From Pyrus communis (taxonomy: Eukaryota > Streptophyta > Magnoliopsida > Rosales > Rosaceae), in assembly GCF_963583255.1 (NCBI RefSeq), contig NC_084805.1:7122827-7186826 (forward strand): a DNA stretch of 64,000 nucleotides, given 5' to 3'. Numbering within the stretch: position 1 is the first letter of the stretch; every line of letters begins with the position of its first letter. The notes under the pieces are model-generated. The model was not told the origin of the DNA, did not search any database, and saw only the letters and a program-made list of their open reading frames with translations. Positions 24,701 to 35,345 of this stretch are shown here, in pieces. A program made the position numbers and the translations under genes.

Positions 24701-25010
24701 ATGCAAGAATTGGAGAATTCATGAAAAATATCACAAAATTAGGGTTTCAGAAAGAAGAATTATGCAAAAGCACAAAGAATTCGACTTGTAAAGATCTTGT
24801 AAACTGATAGCAATCCAAACAAATCTTGTAAGAAGCAGTTAATCGAACACTTGGTGTGCACAATCATGCATATACTTCACAGAACAACTTCGCAGATTCA
24901 CAAACTCACAGAGCTATAGATGAAGGAAAAAGAGCAGAAATTCACACCAGAACAGATTGATTAGGAATGCAGAAGCAAAAAGCAGCTCAGGATCGAGAAA
25001 TCTTCATCAC

Positions 25011-25049
25011 TGGCAAGGAATACAAAGAGATGCTTCATCATCTGTGTTC

Positions 25050-25116
<67 letters not shown>

Positions 25117-25315
25117 TTGCAGTTTTAGAGAGAGAAAGAAATTATATCTTGTATGTATTGAATCAATCATCTGAGTTACAACAGCTACGCAATATATATA
25201 TATAGACAAGGCTATCTTAGTCATTAAGCAAGCTAACTACTAAACAAACTTAACTGCTTAGCACCCTAATCTATGTACACTTGTCAATATCTGAAGCATC
25301 TAATACATCTTTACA
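25011..25315 (-). repeat. 5' LTR of the nested Copia element, with (GA)n tract
   Basis: Partner of 20259-20527. It carries a pure GA microsatellite of about 29 units at 25056-25114, where the other LTR has only a short imperfect GA run. The microsatellite produces spurious ORFs of alternating Arg/Glu and Leu/Ser, which are not genes. Confidence 0.88.
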
Positions 25316-26285
25316 CCGTGCTCTCTGTGCAACATGGATCCCTCCCTCAAACTTGAATGTAATTATATTTTGAATGAAGTGTGAGAGAAAGGGGTCCATT
25401 AGCATAAAGGTCTTCTCAACATCCTCACTGAGAGTATCCCTGGACCTCATCGTGTGCTCACTCTGTATCATGTGCTTGCATTTGTGTTGAATTTGACTCC
25501 CATGAATATTCTTATGAATGTGATGATGAATTTGTTGTGATGAACATATGAATGTTATTGAATGAATGATTCAGTCAACTGTGCATGCTTAGTGGATATT
25601 TAGAGTTGATTTGCTTCCATATGCAACCTGCAAAGATCAGACAATAAAAATCTAATCAGAATAAATCCCAAAATAAAATACTGATTAACTAAAAAATTTT
25701 CTTTAATTTTCTTTAATTTTTGTTTTTGTGATAATGAATGAAAGCAAGAAAATAAAATGAAAATAAAAGCAAAGAGTTAGAAAAATTGGGTTGCCTCCCA
25801 ATTAGCGCTTTAGTTAACGTCTATAGCTAGACGTAGAGGAATGAGGCTAATGATCACATCACTTGTTCCTTCAGAATTAAGCACTCTTTAGCAACATCAT
25901 AAAGTGTTAGTAGGTAAGGACTGACTAGAACTGTGCATTTGAATTCATTGGTTGAATCTTTCTTGTCCACCCTTCTAAGGGAATGAGTCTTTGTAAACAA
26001 ATAAGGTCACTGGACTCCCTTCCAATAAGGTTTTGGTATCTGTAGAATTGGTTTCCACCTTGTATTTAACACCCACAATTTTTGCAATGGCTGGATTTTT
26101 CTATGAGGAAGTTGGTTGTCAATAACCTTTTTCTTTCCCATATAGATCTTTGCTTGTTCGCATGACTCATCTGGCATTTCTTTGAGTTTGATGTACTGTG
26201 CAGGTCCACAGTCTGTTACAGCCGATAAAATTTTCTTATCAGTAGGTAGCTATCCTATATCCGGATTTATCAGTGTGTCCAAAAG

Positions 26286-26891
26286 CTAACTTTGTGATGT
26301 ACCAAATGCTGATTTTGTATGAATAGCTTCAAACACATCAATTTTTGTGCATTCATGCAGTCTTTGTGGGAAGGCTTTTAGTGGCACATAAGCATGGATG
26401 GGCCTCGGTTCTGGGAAAATATCCGTATGTGTTGCTTCCTTCCTTGGGAGTGAATGGCTGGCAAAGTGCTCCTCAGTTCCTGTGACAGTTTCCTCATGAT
26501 CATTAAAGTTGTTCCCACAGTTTGATGCTTGAATTTGAAATCCTTGATGGGTTCTTTCAATGCACAACTCAGTTGATTCCAACAATAGAGAAAGTTTGTC
26601 CTCCACTGAGAGCCCTTATGGCACATTAAGTTGCTCAAAATATTGCTCAAGAAGCTTTTTCAAACTTGCAGTGTAGAACTCTAAATAGGGATTGTTCCAT
26701 TTCCTTTTGGAGTCGATTCTCATATTGATATGTTTTTGGACAAACTCAGGAAAATATTCTCTTTCGGGGCACTCCAAAAGATCATGGGTCTTCAAATAGT
26801 AAAGTGCACAAACTGTAGGTTTAAATCCATAAAAACCCTTTTCTGCTAAACAAACCCATAACGGCAAGCTTCCTGTCAGTGGTTCCATCAT
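26286..26891 (-). pseudogene. Unknown ORF of the LARD-like element
   Basis: Two overlapping minus-strand frames, 26616-26891 (MMEPLTGSLPLWVCLAEKGF, LKTHDLLECPEREYFPEF, NPYLEFYTASLKKLLEQYFE) and 26286-26606 (SVEDKLSLLLESTELCIE, EPRPIHAYVPLKAFPQRL), look like parts of one protein. The frame continues past further stops towards 25800 with KLKEMPDESCEQAKIYMGKK. It lies just downstream of the primer-binding site, where gag would sit, but has no zinc knuckle or capsid motif that I recognise. It is probably the single decayed ORF of this element family, function unknown. Confidence 0.5.
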
Positions 26892-27020
26892 GGACTTGCT
26901 CTCAAGATCAACAAATTATAACCTGCGAACCAAATAAAAAAAAAATCAACAAATAAATAAAAAGATATATACAAAAACAATTAACTAAGAATATGATAAA
27001 CATAAATTATTTGAAACAAT

Positions 27021-27043
27021 CCCCGGCGACGACGCCAATTTCT
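27021..27043 (-). promoter_or_regulatory. Primer-binding site of the LARD-like element
   Basis: Read on the minus strand, TTGGCGTCGTCGCCGGGGA follows the right LTR after four bases. Plant gypsy-like elements carry TTGGCGCCGTTGCCGGGGA at this place. This fixes the element's orientation and marks 27044-28491 as its 5' LTR. Confidence 0.8.
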
Positions 27044-28491
27044 TGATAGGATTTTTACCACCTGTAAAAGTAGGGATAAAAACACTTAAAAATACTTGCA
27101 AGAGTACAAGGTTATCGTAGTATAGCGGCTCAAGCAAGGTTGTTTTTCACATAGATTGAATGAATAATTTGTGTCTAAAACCAACTCTTAATTAATTATT
27201 GAAAACAAAGTTTGGAAAACGTTGATTTTAGAATTTAATATAATAAAAACTAATTTTAAAATAAAACAATTAAAGAAATTAAATAGAGAACAATTTAAAG
27301 AAAATCAATTTGTAAAAGTCTAGGGTTCTGCCATCCTCTTAACAATCCTATGCAATTTTACCAACTACTTAGGAATTTCCAATACATACTTTGAAGGTTA
27401 GGTTTTCCTAATGCATATCTTACTTGTGATGTTCAAGCGAAAATGTATATCTAACATGCAACCTGTCTGTGATGTTCAGATCAAATATAAACATGCAAGA
27501 CTCATTAAGCTTTGTGAAAACCCTTTGAAAAACCATGCAACCCTTAAGAGTGTGATGTTCACATTAAGTGAACTTATAATTACTAATCACAAGAAGCCCT
27601 CTTCAATTTCAGGGTGATGTTCCAGCAGAAATTGCATCAAATTACTTGTCTAAAAACCTTAATGGTCGCGAATCATTAAGACAATTAGATAGTTTAATCA
27701 CGGTGATTAATAATTCAAAGCAAGCATGCATCCATTCATAAGCAAATTAATAAAATCACATATTCATGTTAAGGATCAAGGCTTCACCCTAGCAAAAGAA
27801 CTAGTTACGAACAATCATAATAAAATATTATTAAGAACAAGGATAGAAAACACCTAGAAAATAAACTTGAATTATTATAGGCTTGTGCGCTTGTGCGTTT
27901 CCTCCTCTCCTTCCCTTCTAACCCTAACGGCTAAAAATTCGTATTTATACTACTACAAAATAAAACCCTAAAAAGTCTTAGAATAAAATTCGGAAACATA
28001 ATAAAATAATAAAACAGAAAATAAAAGGTTTCCTATTTAAACTGAAATTCAGACTTCTCAGGAAATCAGACTTTTGACCAACCAAATCAACTCCGATTTG
28101 GTCCCAAAAGGTTTCTTTTGAAATCTGGAGACATCCCCTACAAATCCTCAGAAGGAATTTTCCTCAAAATATGTCATCTTAACCTCCAAAATACCCAAAA
28201 CGTCCATAAACATCAATCTGGGAAAGCTACGCACTGGGCCTTTATTTCGTCACCATGGTCAAACGGCTTGATAGAAAAATCTGAAACTTTGATACAATCA
28301 TCTTGAAAGAATCAAAAACATCCTTTAATTGGAATCACTCCAAAATTCATTCGTTTGATTGCTTTTTGCTCCAGAGGAAGTCGCATGTCCTACATTGAAA
28401 ATATATAACAAAGTATCAAAATTTTACCGCAATAACCAATAAACTATAACTAAGAATAGGGTGAAATATATGGTATAAGATGGACACATCA
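27044..28491 (-). repeat. 5' LTR of the LARD-like element
   Basis: A 1448-bp LTR (plus strand TGATAGGATTTTTACC to GACACATCA), followed by TSD GACCA. It includes the segment at about 27179-27650 that is absent from the other LTR. The rest matches 17544-18504 closely. Confidence 0.9.
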
Positions 28492-28496
28492 GACCA

Positions 28497-28738
28497 TAAG
28501 ATTTCCTACTAAGAGCATTAACCACTACATTAGCACAAGAATGATGATAATCGATCGTACAGTTGTAGTCGCTAACTAACTCCATCCACCTTCGCTGCCT
28601 AAGATTCAATTTTTCTGATCATAGTGATACTTCAAACTCTATAATCCGTAAAAATATGACAAGTCTCACCATATAGATAACGGCGCCACAATTTCAAGGC
28701 AAACACTACAGCTACAAATTTTAAATCATGGGTAAGAT
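28497..28738 (-). pseudogene. Old Ty3/gypsy RNase H relic, right half
   Basis: Minus-strand frames read [40 protein letters not shown], then LNLRQRRWMELVSDYNCTID and ANVVVNALSRKSYG. This is the gypsy RNase H end (usual YGVKCEIFTDHKSLKY, LNLRQRRWLELIKDYD, ANVVADALSRKS). It continues into the integrase relic at 17046-17538 once the 17544-28491 insert and one TSD are removed. One frameshift lies between the two blocks. An inverted copy of part of it lies at 31566-31672. Confidence 0.9.
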
Positions 28739-31380
28739 TGACACATCCCGACCCAGAATGTCTACTAGGATCTCGAATCAAGCTGTGCTGGCCAACACCT
28801 GGGAGGTGACGAAGCCATAAAGTGTGATAGTATATACAATGTGAATAAATTAAAACCTAAAAGTGCTTAAGTACACGAGTGGACGATGAGTGGGTCTGGA
28901 CCCATTTCCCGCGTGATACAGAGCATAGTACCACGAATCCGCATAAGAAAACATCTGTACTCAAAAGTGCCATGAATCCTCGTCGATACGGAACTCTCTG
29001 CTAGAACCTGGAAGGGTGCAAAAATAGCAAATGTGAGTGAGCGAAACAAAACTTTTCAAACCAATTTCATTTACCAAAGGCAGTACCTCATCGCCGTAAC
29101 ACCTGTATAATTTCCCAGAAAATAACAGGCGTGATTATAACTCAAAATCATAACCAAAATAACAGTCATGCCATGTCAAATATCTCAACAAGAATAAGTA
29201 ACCCAGGTGAAATAAATCAATATGAAATGATATGTCAGCCGGATACACCTATTGTGGCCTGTACGGCTGAATCAGTAGTTCATCAACATGCTAGCCAATA
29301 GCTTAATAACATGTTAGCCAATAGCTCATCATCTTGCTAGCCAATAGCTCATCAACATGCTAGCCAATAGCACAGTAACATGCTAGCCAATAGCTCAGTA
29401 ACATGCTAACTAATAGCTCATCAACATGCTAGCCAATAGCTCAACAACATGCCAGCCAATAGCTCATCAACATGCCAACCAATAGCTTAGTAACATGCTA
29501 GCGAATAGCTCATCAACATGCTAGCCCAAAGCTCACCAACATGCTAACCAATAACTCAGTAACATGCTAGTTAATAGCTCAGTAACATGCTAGCTAATAG
29601 CTCATCAACATGCTAGCCAATAGCTCATCAACATGCAAGCAATAGCTCAGTAACATGTTAGTCGATAGCTCAGTAACATGTTAGCCAATAGTTCATCAAC
29701 ATGTTAGCCAATAGCTCAATAACATGCTAGCCAATAACTCATCAACATGCTAGCCAATAGCTCAGTAACATGCTAGCCAATAGCTCATCAACATGCTAGC
29801 CATAATAGTTCAATAACATGCTAGCCAATAGCTCAATAACATGCTAGCCAATAGCTCAACAACATGCTAGCCAATAGCTCATCAACATGTTAGCTAATAG
29901 CTCATCAACATGTTAGCTAATAGCTCATCAACATGCTAGCTAATAGTTCAACAAGTATACCTGCACACGAGTCGAAACCACCTAAAGTGGTATGTACGAC
30001 AAGACTAGGTGTAAATAAATACGCTCAAGTGCTACGATCACGTGAAGATTGTGTGAATAATCGTTGGTCACCTACAAGTCGGAACCACCTATTGTGGTCT
30101 ATACGACAGGACTATGCACCTACCTTGGTTCCAAGGTGAACATAAGGTGCGGGAGGTGAACATCACGTGAAAGATTGTGTCCTGGCCAAGGGTGGGAGCA
30201 CTAACACCGGGGTGCAGGTTTATGAGCTCTCAGTGCATCTCAACATAACATGTACGACTCATGGGCAACCTGTACGACAGTGTCGGAGTTGCCTAAAAAC
30301 ATAAATATAGTCATGCCATAACTCGATCATTTCGGGTAACACCATAACCTCACCTGAACTTACATGTCCGTCCGGCGTTCCTCTTCGCACTTCAAAGCAT
30401 TTACAATAATTATGTGCAGATAATATACATATGGATATGTCATGATGCAATCTAAAACTCAACCAGCATAGTGTTTCCAAATATATAAATATAACATGGC
30501 GTGAAATGCATAATCTGCAATGCCCCACTTCCAAACTATTTATTTTCGGAAATAATTATCGGTAATAAGCCCAACTAGACACTAGTTTAATTAACTATCA
30601 TTACTTATGTTTCCCTGCTTTGATTTCTTGATCTTCACACATTGATTTATAACCAACATTTAACCACCAAAATCATAAGGTTAAATCTCACATGTCCACC
30701 AACTTCCTTCACATTGCTCAATTCCCCAAACAAGGCTTTTGTCTCGATTATTTAATCTTATTTATTGTATGGCTGCATCTAACGTCTCGTTAGACTGCAT
30801 ACGTACCCTAAATAAGGATCAAGCCAATCATAGTTCACATCAATTATTTGTAGGTAACATGCGTATGGATATACCATGACTTAATCTAAACTCGACCATC
30901 TCGTAGTACTTTAGAGCATATAAATATATATAACACGGCACAAATTACTTAATTCAATTTAAAAGTATTTTTGAAATTATCAATCATGTATATATATATG
31001 ATAAAAAGGAAAAGATCCGCTCACCTGGAGTCTGCCCTATCATTTTCCTAGTATAAACATCGAGGCGTCCCGGACGAACAACGCCTAGAACAATTATCGA
31101 ATTACATCTCAAAACTCTTATCGATAGAATACGTAATTCACATAAACACATCCTCAAGGACATTCTAAAATAGTTTGAGATCCATTGACCACAAGTCAAT
31201 CGTCGATCGAAGATCGACGGTAGGATCAACAACCATGTATAATTCGATCCGGAAGATCTACATATCAGATTTCCAATCCGCAACTTCCAAAGATCCACCT
31301 TATACTTCTAGAATAACATACTAAAATTTCATTACAATGCAACAGTCTAACAGTCACATAAACACACCTTACTGTACTAT
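28739..31380 (-). repeat. Expanded gypsy LTR, duplicated copy A
   Basis: It starts TGACACATCCCGACCCAG, like the right LTR at 37485. It continues through CCATAAAGTGTGATAGTATA, the first minisatellite and a unique tail to about 31370. From about 29040 to 31340 it matches copy B (31980-34240) base for base over long stretches, for example at 30490-31000 and 33390-33900. Copy A lacks the LTR end present in copy B. Confidence 0.8.
29276..29953. repeat. Minisatellite array A, 23-bp unit
   Basis: About 29 tandem copies of ATAGCTCATCAACATGCTAGCCA and close variants. The main variants are CATC/CAGT/CAAT at the TCA position and GCTAGCC/GTTAGCC. There are no unique spacers. The core contains GCTAGC, a 6-bp palindrome. 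It lies within the gypsy LTR. Confidence 0.95.
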
Positions 31381-31672
31381 AACTATGCTCTGTATCACGT
31401 GTGAAATGGGTCCAGACCCGTTCATCGCGCACTCGTGTACTTAAGCATTTTTAGGTTTTAATTTATTCACATTTTATATACTATCACACTTTATGGCTTC
31501 GTCACTTCCCATGTGTCGACCAACACAACTCAATTAGGGATCCTAGTGGACATTCTGCTTCGGGGTGTGTCAATCTTACCCAAGATTTAAAATTGGTAGT
31601 TGTAGTGTTTGCCTTGAAATTGTGGCACCATTGTCTATATGGTGAGACTTGTCATATTTTTACGAACTATAA
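31380..31672. repeat. Inverted copy of the LTR/old-gypsy junction
   Basis: The stretch is a diverged reverse complement of about 28637-28930. It reads the LTR start backwards (GATACAGAGCATAGT block to GGTGTGTCA) and then, in the plus direction, [20 protein letters not shown] and [14 protein letters not shown] of the host gypsy RNase H. It includes both sides of the insertion junction at 28738/28739, so it arose after the element had inserted there. Confidence 0.85.
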
Positions 31673-33891
31673 GAGTGCACGATGAGCGGGTCCGGACCCA
31701 TTCACGCGTGATACAGAGCATAGTACCACGAATCCTCATAAGAAAACATCTGTACTCAAAAGTACACGAGTGCGTGATGAGCGAAACAAAACTTTTCAAA
31801 CCAATACAACATACTAAAGTACACAAGTGCGCGATGAGCGGGTCTGGACCTATTTCACGCTTGATACAGAGCATAGTACCACAAATCCTCATAAGAAAAC
31901 ATCTGTACTCAAAAGTGCCACGAATCCTCATCGATACGAAACTCTACTACTAGAACTTGGAGCGAAACAAAACTTTTCAAACCAATTTCAATTACCAAAG
32001 GCAGTACCCCCTCGCCGTAACACCTATATAATTTCCCATAAAATAACAGGCGTGATTATAACTCAAAATCATAACCAAAATAATAGTCTCACAGTTATGC
32101 CGTGTCAAATATCTCAACAAGAATAAGTAACCTAGGTGAAATAAATCAATATGAAATGGTATGTCAGCCGAATCCACCTATTGTGGCCTGTACGACTGAA
32201 TCAATAGTTCATCAACATGCTAGCCAGTAGCTCAATAACATGTTAGCCAATAGTTCATCAGCATGCTAGCCAATAGCTCATCAACATGCTAGCCAATAGC
32301 TCATCAACATGTTAGCCAATAGCTCAACAACATGCTAGCCAATAGCTCAATAACAAGTTAACCAATATCTCATCAACATGTTAGCCAATAACTCAACAAC
32401 ATGCTGGCTAATAGCTTATCAATATGCTAGCCAATAGCTCAGTAACATCCTAGCCAATAGCTCATCAACATGCTAACCAATAGCTCAGTAACATGTTAGT
32501 CAATAGCTCAGTAACATGCTAGCTAATAGCTCATCAACATACTAGCCAATAGCTCATCAACATGTTAGCCAATAGCTCAGTAACATGTTAGTCAATAGCT
32601 CAGTAACATGTTAGCCAATAGCTCATCAACATGCTAGCCAATAGCTCATCAACATGCTAGCCAATAGCTCAGTAACATGCTAGCCAATAGCTCACCAACA
32701 TGTTAGCCAATAGCTCAATAACATGCTAGCCAATAGCTCAACAACATGCTAGCCAATAGCTCATCAACATGTTAATCAATAGCTCATCAACATACTAGCC
32801 AACAGCTTAATAACATGTTAGCCAACAGCTCATCAACATGCTAGCCAATAGCTCAACAAGTATACCTACACACGAGTCGAAACCACCTAAAGTGGTCTGT
32901 ACGACAAGACTAGGTCTAAATAAATACGCTCAAGTGCTACGATCATGTGAAGACTGTGCGAATAATCACGGGTCACCTACGAGTCGGAACCACTTATTAT
33001 GGTCTATACGACAGGACTGTGAACCTACCCTGGATCCAAGGTGAGCGTAAGGTGTGGGAGGTGAACATCACGTGAAAGATTGTGCCCTAGCCACGAGCGG
33101 GAGCACCAACACCGGGTTGCAGGTTTATGAGCTCTCAGTGCATCTCAACATAACATGTACGACTCATGGACAACCTATACGACAGTGTCGGAGTTGCCTA
33201 AAAACATAAATATAGACATGCCATAACTCGATCATTTTGAGTAACACCATAACCTCACCTGAACTTACATGTGCGTCATGCGTTCCTCTTCGCACTTCAA
33301 AGCATTTACAATAATTATGTGCAAATAATAAACATATGGATATGTCATGATGCAATCTAAAACTCAACCAGCATAGTGTTTCCAAATATATAAATATAAC
33401 ATAGCGTGAAATGCATAATCTACAACGCCCCACTTCCAAACTATTTATTTTCAGAAATAATTATCGGTAATGAGCCCAACTAGACACTAGTTTAATTAAC
33501 TATCATTACTTACGTTTCCCTGCTTTGATTTCTTGATTCTTCACACATTGATTTATAACCAACATTTAACCACCAAAATCATAAGGTTAAATCTCACCTT
33601 TCCACCAACTTCCTTCACATTGCTCAATTCCCCAAACAAGGCTTTTGTCTCGATTATTTAATCTCATTTATTGTATGGCTGCATCTAATGTCTTGTTAGA
33701 CTGCATACGTACCCTAAATAGGGATCAAGCCAATCGTCGTTCACATCAGTTATTTGTAGGTAACATGCATATGGATATACCATGACATAATCTAAACTCG
33801 ACCATCTCCTAGTACTTTAGAGCATATAAATATATATAACACAGCACAAATTGCTTAATTCAATTTAAAAGTATTTTTGAAATTATCAATC

Positions 33892-33932
<41 letters not shown>

Positions 33933-35345
33933 AAAAAGGAAAAGATCCACTCACCTGAAGTCCGCCCTATCATTTTCCTAGCATGAACATCGAGGCGTCC
34001 CGGACGAACGACGCTTAGACCAATTATCGAATTACATCTCAGAACTCTTATCGATAGTATACGTAATTCACATAAACACATCCTCCAGGACATTCTATCG
34101 ACGGTAGGATCAACAACCATGTATAATTTGATCCGGAAGATCTGCATATCAGATTTCCAATCTGCAACTTCCAAAGATTCACATTATACTTCTAGAATGA
34201 CATACTAAATTTTCATTACAATCCAACAGTTAGATATCCGCCAATTGCCCAAACCAAGTGGCGATTAACATTTATTTTACGAACTTACAAATCCAATTCG
34301 GAAAGATCTGTACATTAGATTCTCGATCTGTAAGTTTCTATGGTCATCAAATATTACATACTATAATGTATTAAAGTTTGGTGACGATCCAACAGTCGGA
34401 TCGTCAATTCATGCAAGGACCTCGTGGTGGCCAACTAGGTGATCAACTACGAATTTCATTAAAACATTAAAATTTCACTAAGCGGATGACAAATATGGAA
34501 TAGGGTCATCAAAATTAGCCTAAGATGGTCATGTGGGGCCTCGGCCCATGTGCCGCCATGGTTCGCTGGAAAATTCCACTATTTCTAAAAATTCTCAAAT
34601 TTCACAGAAATGGAGATCTCAATGAGAGGAACAACTTTCATACCTGCCACGAAGTCCAAAAGTGGACGAAAAATGGCCAATTTTCCCATGAAGCCGGCGA
34701 GTGCCTAAACCTTCCTGGCGTCGAAGGGGTGAAGGTTGGTTGAGATTTTCTCTTGGGATGATGGGCTACAAAGCCCAAGTGGTGGCATCGGCCATCGCTT
34801 TGCCGATTAGCCGAAAAATTGAAGAAGGTGACCGAAGCACTTTGAGAACGGTCGATTTTCATGGCCTCAAACCGTCTCATACAGTGGTTAATCAAGATGG
34901 TTCTTAGTTGGGTTTTGTAGAGGGGAATGAGAGCTTCAAGATGGTGGTGGTGGCATCGAAAATCTCCACCGGAGTTGGCCGGAATCGACCTTGGAAAATG
35001 GGAGCTCGCGGTGGGTGTGGGTCAACGGGAAGGCTACTTCCCCTTTTTTTTTTCTTCTTCTTTCCTGATTTCTGATTGGGCTTCTCCCCACAAGGTGGGT
35101 ATTTAATTTAATTAAAACTAAACCTTGAATAACGTCCGTAACTATACCGTTATAATCTGGACTCACAAACGGCTTTCGCTTATGTGTTCGTACGAACAAG
35201 TACTACGAGGATACGCTAAAAGAATAAGTCCCACATCTCTCAAACCGATGGTCAATGAAAGTCAAAGTCCTTGCCTCTAGGGCATTTTCATAAATTCACG
35301 CTTTTAAAATTAATAAAAACATAAAATTAGGGACAGGTTGTCACA
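31673..35345 (-). repeat. Expanded gypsy LTR, duplicated copy B with LTR end
   Basis: The first 300 bases repeat the GTGCGCGATGAGCGGGTCTGG block twice more (31674 and 31831). From about 31980 it matches copy A, including a second minisatellite. It then continues alone (34240-35345) to the LTR end GGTTGTCACA. ORFs here are short and show no family resemblance. A (TA)n tract of about 18 units sits at 33894-33929, where copy A has only about 5. Confidence 0.8.
32206..32858. repeat. Minisatellite array B, 23-bp unit
   Basis: About 28 copies of the same unit as array A, with private variants (CATACTAGCC, AACAAGTTAACC). Flanking sequence on both sides is the same as for array A. The two arrays therefore belong to a duplicated LTR and did not arise independently. 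Confidence 0.95.

Larger units (their letters stand above)
20259..25315 (-). mobile_element. Copia retrotransposon with both LTRs, TSD CCGTG
   Basis: LTRs at 20259-20527 and about 25011-25315 enclose a minus-strand gag-pol. The flanks are CCGTG at 20254-20258 and CCGTG at 25316-25320, a perfect 5-bp duplication. The purine tract GCGGGGAGA lies beside the left (3') LTR. Gag, protease, integrase, RT and RNase H follow in Copia order. Stops and a catalytic change (YVGD for YVDD) make it inactive. It sits inside the LARD-like element and is therefore the younger of the two. The expected Met-tRNA primer site next to the right LTR is not clear, and that LTR's inner edge is uncertain by some bases. 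Confidence 0.93.
17544..28491 (-). mobile_element. Non-autonomous LTR retrotransposon (LARD-like)
   Basis: Two LTRs (17544-18504 and 27044-28491) are flanked by the identical 5-bp duplication GACCA (17539-17543 and 28492-28496). The minus orientation follows from the primer-binding-like TTGGCGTCGTCGCCGGGGA beside the right LTR and the purine tract AGTTTGGGGGTATT beside the left LTR. A Copia element (20259-25315) is nested inside. Without it the element is about 5.9 kb and has no gag-pol, only one decayed unknown ORF (26286-26891). It split an older gypsy pol between RNase H and integrase. The 3' internal part (18505-20253) shows nothing coding. Confidence 0.92.

Noticed and set aside
24957..25224. 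ORFs of alternating Arg/Glu or Leu/Ser on both strands
   Set aside because: They are translations of a (GA)n microsatellite inside a Copia LTR.
29276..29953. Repeat array that could be taken for CRISPR
   Set aside because: The 23-bp units are contiguous, with no unique spacers, and the context is a plant LTR.
33894..33929. (TA)n tract coding a poly-Ile/Tyr tail
   Set aside because: Simple microsatellite expansion in LTR copy B; copy A has a short version.
34525..35199. Group of ORFs in a less AT-rich stretch
   Set aside because: The region is the unique end of the expanded gypsy LTR. The peptides show no family resemblance and overlap on both strands.
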